From the NCBI GenBank assembly GCA_910586955.1, contig CAJUMM010000077.1, forward strand, positions 1-11,822: a stretch of 11,822 nt of DNA. The letters run 5' to 3'. Every line of letters starts with the position of its first letter. The first letter of the stretch is position 1. The stretch is from an uncultured Lachnospiraceae bacterium. Its GTDB lineage: Bacteria; Bacillota; Clostridia; Lachnospirales; Lachnospiraceae. The position numbers and the translations under genes are program-made. Shown here one piece after another: positions 1-6,631 of the stretch. The notes beneath the pieces are model-generated. The model worked only from the letters and a program-made list of their open reading frames with translations, had not been told where the DNA came from and searched no databases.

Positions 1-1
1 G

Positions 2-34
2 CAGGTGCTGGACGACTATCTTTCATCAATGTAA
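2..34 (+). CDS. possible C-terminal tail of an unidentified plus-strand gene
   Basis: The frame starting at base 2 reads QVLDDYLSSM and stops at a TAA (32-34). If real, it is the last ten codons of a gene entering from the left, convergent with the minus-strand operon that terminates at about 125. The fragment is too short for a family call, and a run of ten open codons can occur by chance. Confidence 0.3.
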   Translation, partial: QVLDDYLSSM

Positions 35-124
35 CAAATGTTTGACAAACCTACACTTTGGGAAACTTTGCCCTTTATTATGATATTCTTCAACGGATCA
101 TTCTGTTAAAGGCAACATGCGGGC

Positions 125-161
125 AGAGAAAACCGCCCCAGAGGCATTGCCCCTGAGGCGG
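125..161 (-). terminator. intrinsic terminator of the nucleoside operon
   Basis: Arms 133-145 and 149-161 form a 13-bp stem with a 3-nt loop, 13 nt past the stop codon of the last hydrolase gene. Two positions pair only as G-U wobbles in the minus-strand RNA and would be C-A mismatches in the plus-strand RNA. In the minus direction the stem runs into UUUU (129-132). Both signs fix the orientation to the minus strand. Confidence 0.85.
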
Positions 162-174
162 CAGATGAAATTAC

Positions 175-1164
175 TTATTTTTCCCCCAATCTATCAAACA
201 GCATCCCCACAAACTTCTCCCTGTCTGCGTCCAGGGCAATATACACATTCTTGGGATCGTCTGTCCGCACCCTGGGATCCACAATGGTCATGCCGTCCCC
301 GTAGGATCCTCCGAAATCCACATCCACCCTGCAGAACCGCACGTCCTTCAGTACCTCAGGGTCAATCACCGCGCAGACCGCCAGGGCATCGTGAGGCGGC
401 GTAGTATTCTTAGGGGCGAAAGTAATGGGCTGCAGAAGATCATAGGCCTCAATCCGGGTATCCAGAAGATCCGCCACCGCCGTGGAAACCGGAGTGCCAA
501 AGGAGCGGAACCGGTTGCTCTCCTCCTGTCCTACCCAGGCCCGGTGGGTAGCGTCCAGAGGAACTAAGAGAACCTCGCAGCCGGAAGTCATCACAATCTG
601 CGCTGCTTCCGGATCCATGACAATGTTAAACTCCGACGCAGAGGTGGTATTGGTCTGCAGATGTCCCCCTCCCATAACCACCAGCTTCTTGATCTTGGGG
701 ATAATCCTGGGATCCGCCCGCATGGCGGTAGCAATATTGGTTAAGGGACCCACGGCAATAATGGTAATGTCCCCCTTGGACTTTAACAGGGTGTCAATGA
801 GCCAGCAGACGGCGCACTCCTCCTGGGGCTTGCTCTTCGCCTTCGGAAACTCTTCCAGATATTCGTGATGGTAGGTTACCACCCTTCCGTCCACTTTCAC
901 CACATCCTTGGCCCTGCGCATCTGCCTGGCCGGATTGAGTGCCGCCACCATGGGGCTTGCACAGCCCTTGTATACGGGAACCTGGGAGTCCATAAGATCT
1001 AAGACCCGCAGGGTATTCTCCGTGGTATTCTCCACAGGCTTATTTCCGTTTACGGTACAGATTCCCAGGACTTCCAGCTCCGGGCTCCGAAGGGCCGTCA
1101 TAATGGCAATGGCGTCATCCGACCCTGTATCTACATCCATAATTACTTTGATTTTTTCTTTCAT
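175..1164 (-). CDS. nucleoside hydrolase, IUNH family (third paralog, catalytic residues intact)
   Basis: A 329-residue member of the inosine/uridine-preferring nucleoside N-ribohydrolase family, the usual length. It should hydrolyse the N-glycosidic bond of a ribonucleoside in the cytosol, giving free base and ribose. The N-terminal metal motif is complete (DVDTGSDD, residues 10-17, with D12, D16 and D17). Also present are GPLTN with T142, the ribose-binding SEFN segment (E178, N180) and the C-terminal H258-D259 in PPHDALAV. The HG motif that supplies a histidine in RihA/RihB-type enzymes is not recognisable; residues 86-112 are divergent, so specificity may differ from the first paralog. 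The ATG overlaps the preceding stop as ATGA and has an AAAGGAG ribosome binding site. It is the last gene of the operon. The family call is secure; the substrate is not known. Confidence 0.93.
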   Translation of the reverse strand: MKEKIKVIMDVDTGSDDAIAIMTALRSPELEVLGICTVNGNKPVENTTENTLRVLDLMDSQVPVYKGCASPMVAALNPARQMRRAKDVVKVDGRVVTYHHEYLEEFPKAKSKPQEECAVCWLIDTLLKSKGDITIIAVGPLTNIATAMRADPRIIPKIKKLVVMGGGHLQTNTTSASEFNIVMDPEAAQIVMTSGCEVLLVPLDATHRAWVGQEESNRFRSFGTPVSTAVADLLDTRIEAYDLLQPITFAPKNTTPPHDALAVCAVIDPEVLKDVRFCRVDVDFGGSYGDGMTIVDPRVRTDDPKNVYIALDADREKFVGMLFDRLGEK

Positions 1165-1997
1165 CTTTCTGTCTCTCCTTTACCGCTTTTTTGCGCCCTT
1201 TCCCATCTGCCAAGGCAAGCCTCCCGGTCAAGCCGCTCCACCACTTCCACACATCCCGAAGGTTCCAGGTGAACCCTCTGATCCACAATCGTCCGTCCGT
1301 ACATCTTTCCGGGAACCGTCTCCACCTCCACCGTACGTCTTTGGCTCACGGCCGCTCCCGGTACCAGCGCCGCTGCCACTGCAGCCGCGTCCTTGTCACT
1401 GCCCAAGGGCTCTGTTACCTCCAAGCCCACCATAGTGACGGGAATGCCGGAAGCCAGAACCGCAGCGCAGGCATGGGGATCCCGGACCACATTGGCTTCC
1501 CCGAAAGGCAGTACATCCCCGGCCCCGGCACTTCCCCCCAGCATCACAATCCGGGAGAGATGCCGGGGCAGATCCTCGTATTTAAAGAGGGCAACCGCCA
1601 GATTGGTAAGAGCCCCCAAGGTGATAACCGTTAGATCCCCTCCGCATTTTAAAGCCTCCTCATAGAGAATGTCCCAGGCATAACCGTCCCCGGTTTCCTC
1701 AAAAACAGGTTCTTCCCCCGAAGTCTTGGAATCCCCGGCTGTATACGCTCCCTCAAAGGAGAGCTTCAGGCAGTCCGGCTGCCTCATAAGAGGGCCTTTG
1801 GCTCCCATCCCAACACGGATCTTTGGATCAAGGGCAGCCGCCAGTTCCTTTAACTCCCGGTATCCCCTGCCGGCAGAGGTTTCTCCAAAGACGGAAGCCA
1901 AAGCCGCAATCTTCACCCCCGGCTCCCCGAAAGCCATCCGGACGGCCGCTTCCTGCCGGAAACCGCCTCCGCAGTCTATGTAAATATTATGAGGCAT
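1161..1997 (-). CDS. degenerate nucleoside hydrolase-like protein, probable pseudoenzyme (second paralog)
   Basis: A 278-residue relative of the flanking hydrolases, not a broken gene: the frame is open and has a good ribosome binding site. The start chosen is the ATG at 1997, because AAAGGAGGG lies about 10 nt upstream; an open frame extends further back, but only through the coding end of the upstream gene. The family metal motif DxDPGxDD is replaced by DCGGGFRQ (residues 8-15), so the three aspartates that hold calcium and activate water become G10, R14 and Q15. The structural core remains: GALTN (T131), the GEAN ribose-site segment (E167, N169) and MLGG. The His-Asp pair near the C-terminus is K202-D203. 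About 40 residues that normally precede it are absent: VT to HD is 47 residues in the first paralog and 7 here. It overlaps the upstream gene by 11 nt and the downstream gene by 4 nt. Loss of hydrolysis is inferred. A ligand-binding or partner-subunit role is possible. Confidence 0.8.
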   Translation of the reverse strand: MPHNIYIDCGGGFRQEAAVRMAFGEPGVKIAALASVFGETSAGRGYRELKELAAALDPKIRVGMGAKGPLMRQPDCLKLSFEGAYTAGDSKTSGEEPVFEETGDGYAWDILYEEALKCGGDLTVITLGALTNLAVALFKYEDLPRHLSRIVMLGGSAGAGDVLPFGEANVVRDPHACAAVLASGIPVTMVGLEVTEPLGSDKDAAAVAAALVPGAAVSQRRTVEVETVPGKMYGRTIVDQRVHLEPSGCVEVVERLDREACLGRWERAQKSGKGETER

Positions 1998-2958
1998 AAC
2001 CCTTTTCCCTCCTTTGCCGGGTAATCGTCTCACAGGCACGGAGAAGTACCTTCAGAAATCCTTCCCGGTCCACATCCAGGGCGATTTTTCCACAGACGGA
2101 ATCTTGTCTTTCTGCTCCCGGGCGGAGATCCATGGTCAAGGCTCCCCTGGAACGGGCACTCTCGGTTTCCACGCTGATCGTTGTCTCCCTATAGGTAAAG
2201 AGCTCCGGGTTGGTGAGGCCAATCACTGCGCAGCTGTCGTGCATGGGGGCTCCCGGAAGATGCCTTGCTTCCAGATAGGTGCCTCCGAAAAAATCCAGCA
2301 AGTCCGCCAGAAACTGGAAAACCGTCTCCTTCCGCTGCCGGAAAAGGGAAAACTCCTGCCGGTAAATCATAGCCTTATGGGTCACATCCAGCCCGTAGAC
2401 TTCCAGTGGGATCCCGCTTTCCATGACAATCCTTGCCGCCTCCGGATCCGTCCAGATATTAAATTCTGCCAGGGCCGTGCGGTTTCCCAGGTAAGCTCCG
2501 CCTCCCATAAGGGAAATTTTCGCAATCTTCTTATGGAGATGGGGATAGGCAAGGAGAAATACCGCGGCATTGGTACAGGGGCCGGTGACAATCAAAGCCA
2601 CCGGCTGGGGGCTTTCCTCCACAAGCTTCGCAATCAGGACGGCTGCCGACTCTTTGCATACCGGCATGGAAGGTTCCGGCAGCAGAGGACCGTCCATACC
2701 GGAATCCCCGTGAATCTCCGGGGCCACGGAGAGGGGATTCCTGAGAGGCTTTGTCCTTCCCCTGGCTGCCGGGATATCCGTCCTGGCACAGATCTCCAAT
2801 ACCTTCCTGGCATTTTTCTCTGTCTTTTCAACCGTCTGGTTCCCTGCTGCCGCCGTCACTCCCAGGACTTCAAGCTTCTCGCTGGCCAGGGCCGCAATCA
2901 GGGCAATGGCATCGTCATGGCCGGGATCGCAGTCTATAATAACCGGAAGTTTCTTCAC
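1987..2958 (-). CDS. nucleoside hydrolase, RihA/RihB-like (first paralog, catalytic residues intact)
   Basis: A 323-residue IUNH-family ribonucleoside hydrolase with all hallmark residues. DCDPGHDD at residues 9-16 carries D11, D15 and D16. IHGDSGMDG holds H83, TGPCTN holds T129, AEFN holds E165 and N167, and PMHD holds H240 and D241. H83 and H240 match, with an offset of one, the two histidines described for the E. coli RihA/RihB pyrimidine-preferring group, so uridine/cytidine hydrolysis is the best guess; purine nucleosides cannot be excluded. The start codon is GTG (2956-2958), which overlaps the permease TGA as GTGA and has GGAGGG 8 nt upstream. Position directly after an ABC importer fits cleavage of imported nucleosides in the cytosol. 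Confidence 0.93.
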   Translation of the reverse strand: MKKLPVIIDCDPGHDDAIALIAALASEKLEVLGVTAAAGNQTVEKTEKNARKVLEICARTDIPAARGRTKPLRNPLSVAPEIHGDSGMDGPLLPEPSMPVCKESAAVLIAKLVEESPQPVALIVTGPCTNAAVFLLAYPHLHKKIAKISLMGGGAYLGNRTALAEFNIWTDPEAARIVMESGIPLEVYGLDVTHKAMIYRQEFSLFRQRKETVFQFLADLLDFFGGTYLEARHLPGAPMHDSCAVIGLTNPELFTYRETTISVETESARSRGALTMDLRPGAERQDSVCGKIALDVDREGFLKVLLRACETITRQRREKGYAS

Positions 2959-3887
2959 TTCTTTTCCCTCCTCTTCTTCCTTCTGCCCCTGTCAGAGCTT
3001 CCCCCTACAAAGAAGAGGGCAACCAGAGTCACCACATAGGGAAGCATCTGCATGGTCTCCGCAGGAAGGCGCAGGGACTGCATCACATTGGACAGGGCCT
3101 CTGCTCCTCCGAAAAGCAGCGCTGACAGCACCGTAGGAAATACCATGCCGCCTCCCAGATTCTGGGCCGCAATGGCCATAAAGCCACGGCCCGCCACCAT
3201 ATCCCTGGTGAAGAAAGGCAGATACCCCATGGACATATAGATGCCGCCCATGCTCGAGAGCACCCCTGCCGTCAAAATCGCCGTAAAGCGGGTCCGGATC
3301 ACTTTAATTCCCACAGATTCCGCCGCCTGGGGATTTTCTCCCACGGAACGGATGCGGAGGCCCATAGCCGTCTTGTTGATAAAAAGATAGGTCAGGATCA
3401 CAGCCAGAAAAGCCAGGTAGGTCATAACATTGTGCCCGGAAAGGATGGGACCCAGAACCGGAATCTTTTGAACCAGCGGTATATTCACACTGGGAAGCAC
3501 CAGGCTGTTTAAGCTGGTGGAGGTTCCTTTATCACCGCAGATTACATAGAGGATAAAGACCGTCCCTCCGCTTCCCAGGGTATTCAGAGCCAGTCCCGTG
3601 AGCACCGTGTTGGCATTCAGCACCAGCACAAAGTAGGCAAAAATGAAAGCAACCGCCACGCCAAACAAAATACCTGTCAGAACGCCTCCAATCACATTCC
3701 TGGTAAAGGCGCTCCCAATCACCCCGCCCAGGGCTCCGAACAGCATCATTCCTTCAAAGGCAATGCACATAACACCTGCCTTCTTGGTAATCAAAGCCGC
3801 CATGGCTGACAAAACCAGGGGAGTTGCCATACGCAGAATACTGTAAACAAACTGTGCCGAAAATATATTTTCCAAAATCATACTCAT
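2955..3887 (-). CDS. nucleoside ABC transporter permease 2 (BPD_transp_2 family)
   Basis: A 310-residue polytopic membrane protein of the branched-chain amino acid/ribose/nucleoside permease superfamily, resembling the second permease of BMP-type nucleoside importers (NupQ-like). About nine hydrophobic segments are visible. Conserved family stretches include ITKKAGVMCIAFEGMML near residues 33-49 and GLRIRSVGENPQAAESVGI near 175-195; the latter is the cytoplasmic loop expected to contact the ATPase. The C-terminus ends in a basic tail (DRGRRKKRREKK). The first of two nearby ATGs (3887, 3881) was taken because GGGAG lies about 8 nt upstream. It starts 3 nt after the stop of permease 1, which points to coupled translation of the two membrane subunits. 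Confidence 0.9.
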   Translation of the reverse strand: MSMILENIFSAQFVYSILRMATPLVLSAMAALITKKAGVMCIAFEGMMLFGALGGVIGSAFTRNVIGGVLTGILFGVAVAFIFAYFVLVLNANTVLTGLALNTLGSGGTVFILYVICGDKGTSTSLNSLVLPSVNIPLVQKIPVLGPILSGHNVMTYLAFLAVILTYLFINKTAMGLRIRSVGENPQAAESVGIKVIRTRFTAILTAGVLSSMGGIYMSMGYLPFFTRDMVAGRGFMAIAAQNLGGGMVFPTVLSALLFGGAEALSNVMQSLRLPAETMQMLPYVVTLVALFFVGGSSDRGRRKKRREKK

Positions 3888-3890
3888 TGC

Positions 3891-4964
3891 CTACTCTCCC
3901 TTCGCCGCCAATTCATTCCGGGAAGCCTTCACAATCTCCCTGTGCTTCCATCCCGACAGGAAGCGCTCCGCCGCTACAAAAATAATAATAATAGCCTGAA
4001 TTATGGACACAATCTCCACCGGCACATCCGAGGTCCGGGCCATAATGTCCGCCCCCACCCGGATATAGGCCAGAAAAAGGGCCGCCGGAGCTACAAACTT
4101 CGGATTGTAGTGGGCCAGAATTGCAATCAAAATTCCGTCAAAGCCGTGGTTTGAGAGGGCCTGGTATTGAAACCGGTTATACATGCCCAGCTGTTCCACG
4201 GCGCCTCCCATGCCTGCCAGAAATCCGCCTACCAGCTGGCAGGCCAGGATTGTCCCGAAGACATTCATGCCCGAATATTTTGCAAAGGCGGGATTTTTCC
4301 CAATCATCCGGATGCTGTAGCCCCATCGGCTCTTATTCAGATACAGATACCCGAATATGAGAACCGCAATGGCAATGATCAGCCCGAAGTGAACGTTTGT
4401 CTTGGAAAAAAGATCCGGCAAAACCGCCGTCTCTGCAAATTCATAGGAGCAGAGATACCCGGCCTGGGGATCCCGTATAATATAATTAATGATCAATAGG
4501 CCCAGGTACAGGGATACATAGTTAATCATAAGGGAGGACACCACCGGCAGGGCCCCGCGCTTCACATAGAGAAACGCCGGAATCCCGCAGACCGCGCTTC
4601 CCACCAGTCCTCCTGCCAGAATGCAGAAAAACGGATGGATGCCTACAGGCAGAAGCCAGGTCACGGCAATATAGGAAGAAGCCACACCTCCCAGGAAAAA
4701 AGCGCCCTCACTGGCCATATTAATCTGGTTGCAGGAGTACATAATGCTGACGCTGACACCGGTAAACAAAAGAGGCGTCATCATTTCTACCATATTTCCG
4801 ATTCTCCGTATGGACTGAAAGGGACCGAAAAGGAAATTTCCCATGGTAGCCGCCGGAGTCTCACTGACAAAGCAAACCAGGAGAAAGGCAATCACCAGAG
4901 CGATAGCTACTGCCACCAGCATGCGGATGACCTGAAACCGCTGTTCTATTTTCTTACTCTGCAT
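3891..4964 (-). CDS. nucleoside ABC transporter permease 1 (BPD_transp_2 family)
   Basis: A 357-residue integral membrane protein of the BPD_transp_2 family, NupP/BmpB-like, with a hydrophobic N-terminal helix (about residues 16-38) and seven to nine further membrane segments. Recognisable stretches are INMASEGAFFLGG near residue 90, where substrate-path residues lie in this family, and GYSIRMIGKNPAFAKYSGM, the cytoplasmic coupling-helix region. The ATG at 4964 is preferred because GGGGGTG, one mismatch from GGAGGTG, lies 8 nt upstream. An in-frame GTG at 4991 has no comparable site. With this start the gene overlaps the ATPase by 11 nt. It should pair with permease 2 to form the membrane channel. 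Confidence 0.9.
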   Translation of the reverse strand: MQSKKIEQRFQVIRMLVAVAIALVIAFLLVCFVSETPAATMGNFLFGPFQSIRRIGNMVEMMTPLLFTGVSVSIMYSCNQINMASEGAFFLGGVASSYIAVTWLLPVGIHPFFCILAGGLVGSAVCGIPAFLYVKRGALPVVSSLMINYVSLYLGLLIINYIIRDPQAGYLCSYEFAETAVLPDLFSKTNVHFGLIIAIAVLIFGYLYLNKSRWGYSIRMIGKNPAFAKYSGMNVFGTILACQLVGGFLAGMGGAVEQLGMYNRFQYQALSNHGFDGILIAILAHYNPKFVAPAALFLAYIRVGADIMARTSDVPVEIVSIIQAIIIIFVAAERFLSGWKHREIVKASRNELAAKGE

Positions 4965-6528
4965 GGTATACACCCCCAATTTCTTCCGCACTCTGCCGCT
5001 TCAGGCCCAGCATATATTCTCCCAGGGTGGCCTCATCCACAAGGGACGCATCCGGAAAATACGCTGCAATCTCTCCGTCGCACATAACAATTATGCTGTC
5101 GCTGACCTCAATAACCTCCGTCAAATCTGCGGAAATCAAAAGCACTGCTGCCCCTTCGTCCCTCAATGCCACCAGCTTTTTCCGTATAAACTCGCTGGCT
5201 CCCACATCGATGCCCCGGGTGGGCTGGTTGGCAATAATCACCTGAGGGCCGGAAGAAAATTCCCGGGCAACTACTACCTTCTGGATATTTCCGCCGGACA
5301 AGGTTTTTACCAGGGCATCCTTATTGTCGCATTTGATGCCGTAGTCCTCAATCAGCCGGTTCACATCCTCTTTGATCTTCTTAAAGTCCAAAAGCCCCTT
5401 TTTGTTAAATTCTTTTTTGTAATACCGTTCCGAAATAATATTTTCCTCAATGGTGGCGTCTCCCACGGAACCGTAGGTCATGCGGTCCTCCGAAATATGC
5501 GCCACACCGCTGCTGCGGATCTCCCGGATCTCTGCTTTGGACAGGTCTTTTCCATTTACCAGAATCTCCCCCGTCTGTCTGGGCAAAAGTCCGGTAATGA
5601 TTTCCGAGATCTCTCTCTGTCCGTTTCCCTCTACACCTGCCACACCCAGGATCTCTCCTCTGCGCACCCCGAAAGAAATACCCTTTACCACTTCCTTGCC
5701 GTGTTCGTCCACATATCCCAGATCTTTCACCCGGAGCAGGGTTTCCCCCGGCTTTGCAGGCTCCTTGTCCACATTAAGCATAACGTTCCGCCCCACCATC
5801 CGGTTGGAGATCTCCTGCTCTGTTATATCTTTTACATCCGCCGTGCCCGTAACCCGGCCGTTTCTCAACACCGTCAGCCGATCGCAGATCTCTTTGATCT
5901 CATTGAGCTTATGGGAAATAAAAATAACCGTGTACCCTGCTTTCTTCAGGTTCAGAAGCTCTGCAAAAAGCTCCTTCGTCTCCTGGGGTGTCAGAACTGC
6001 CGTGGGCTCGTCTAAGATCAGCACCTCCACACCCCGGAACAGTACTTTGAGAATCTCCACCTTCTGTTTAAAGCCCACCGGAATATCCTGTATCTTCGCC
6101 TCCGGATCCACAATCAGGTTATACTTTTCGGAAATCTCCCGGGTCATCTCCACAGCCTTCTTATAATCAAAAAGCCCTTGTTTCTTAGGCTCCATGCCAA
6201 GTACCAGGTTCTCCGCCACAGTCAGGGAGGGTACCAGCATAAAATGCTGGTGCACCATACCGATTCCGTAGTCCAGGGCCGTCAGGGGATTGGTGATCTG
6301 GACTTCCTTTCCTTTAAAGAAAATCTTTCCCTCCTCCGGCTGCTCATGGCCGAACAGGACCTTCATCAACGTACTCTTTCCGGCTCCGTTTTCACCCACC
6401 AGGGCATGGATTTCACCCTTTTTTACAGAAAAATTTACATCCTTATTGGCCACAAAACCGTTGCTGTAAACCTTTGTGATATGTTCCATGGATAAAATAT
6501 ATTCGTTTTCAGCCGTTCCTCTGTCCAA
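4954..6528 (-). CDS. nucleoside ABC transporter ATPase with two nucleotide-binding domains
   Basis: A 524-residue ATPase with two tandem nucleotide-binding domains, the layout of sugar/nucleoside (RbsA/NupO-type) importers. Domain 1 has a canonical Walker A (GENGAGKST, residues 45-53), Q94, Walker B LILDEP (170-175) and H206, but a degenerate signature (PVGFKQK). Domain 2 has a degenerate Walker A (GVEGNGQRE, 298-306) lacking the lysine, a canonical signature LSGGN (410-414) and NQPTRGIDVGA (434-444). This complementary degeneration is usual in the family and suggests one composite hydrolytic site. The start chosen is TTG at 6528: GAGAGGTAGG lies just upstream and the resulting N-terminus (ENEYILSMEHITKVYSNGF) looks like the family. 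The ATG at 6489 has no ribosome binding site, and an upstream extension to 6660 would run through the intergenic hairpin. Confidence 0.9.
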   Translation of the reverse strand: MDRGTAENEYILSMEHITKVYSNGFVANKDVNFSVKKGEIHALVGENGAGKSTLMKVLFGHEQPEEGKIFFKGKEVQITNPLTALDYGIGMVHQHFMLVPSLTVAENLVLGMEPKKQGLFDYKKAVEMTREISEKYNLIVDPEAKIQDIPVGFKQKVEILKVLFRGVEVLILDEPTAVLTPQETKELFAELLNLKKAGYTVIFISHKLNEIKEICDRLTVLRNGRVTGTADVKDITEQEISNRMVGRNVMLNVDKEPAKPGETLLRVKDLGYVDEHGKEVVKGISFGVRRGEILGVAGVEGNGQREISEIITGLLPRQTGEILVNGKDLSKAEIREIRSSGVAHISEDRMTYGSVGDATIEENIISERYYKKEFNKKGLLDFKKIKEDVNRLIEDYGIKCDNKDALVKTLSGGNIQKVVVAREFSSGPQVIIANQPTRGIDVGASEFIRKKLVALRDEGAAVLLISADLTEVIEVSDSIIVMCDGEIAAYFPDASLVDEATLGEYMLGLKRQSAEEIGGVYHAE

Positions 6529-6567
6529 TTTTCCTACCTCTCTTATCCTTCGCGGATCTTTTACGGA

Positions 6568-6617
6568 GGGCCTGCCCCCAGAACAGCCATCCGGCGTTCT
6601 CTCCTGGGGCAGGCCCC
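6568..6617 (-). promoter_or_regulatory. stable intercistronic hairpin between lipoprotein and ATPase genes
   Basis: An 11-bp perfect GC-rich stem (6568-6578 with 6606-6616) is topped by a 5-bp inner stem (6580-6584 with 6596-6600). It lies 15 nt past the lipoprotein stop in a 103-nt gap. The minus-strand RNA has no U-tract after it, so it is more likely an RNA-stabilising or partial-attenuation element than a full terminator. Such hairpins are known to raise binding-protein mRNA over transporter mRNA, as in malE-malF. Confidence 0.65.
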
Positions 6618-6631
6618 AAGGTTTCCGCCTC

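Noticed and set aside
40..50. GTTTGACAAAC palindrome containing TTGACA as a promoter -35
   Set aside because: No acceptable -10 box lies 16-18 bp downstream, and the palindrome is too short and AT-rich to call an operator.
2014..3039. Long plus-strand open frame (341 codons) opposite the first hydrolase gene and the permease 2 end
   Set aside because: It lies antisense to clearly homologous genes, has no family resemblance or ribosome binding site, and GC-rich codon use produces such shadows.
4963..6015. Plus-strand open frame of 350 codons opposite the ABC ATPase
   Set aside because: The minus strand carries unmistakable Walker and signature motifs; the antisense translation shows no recognisable domain.
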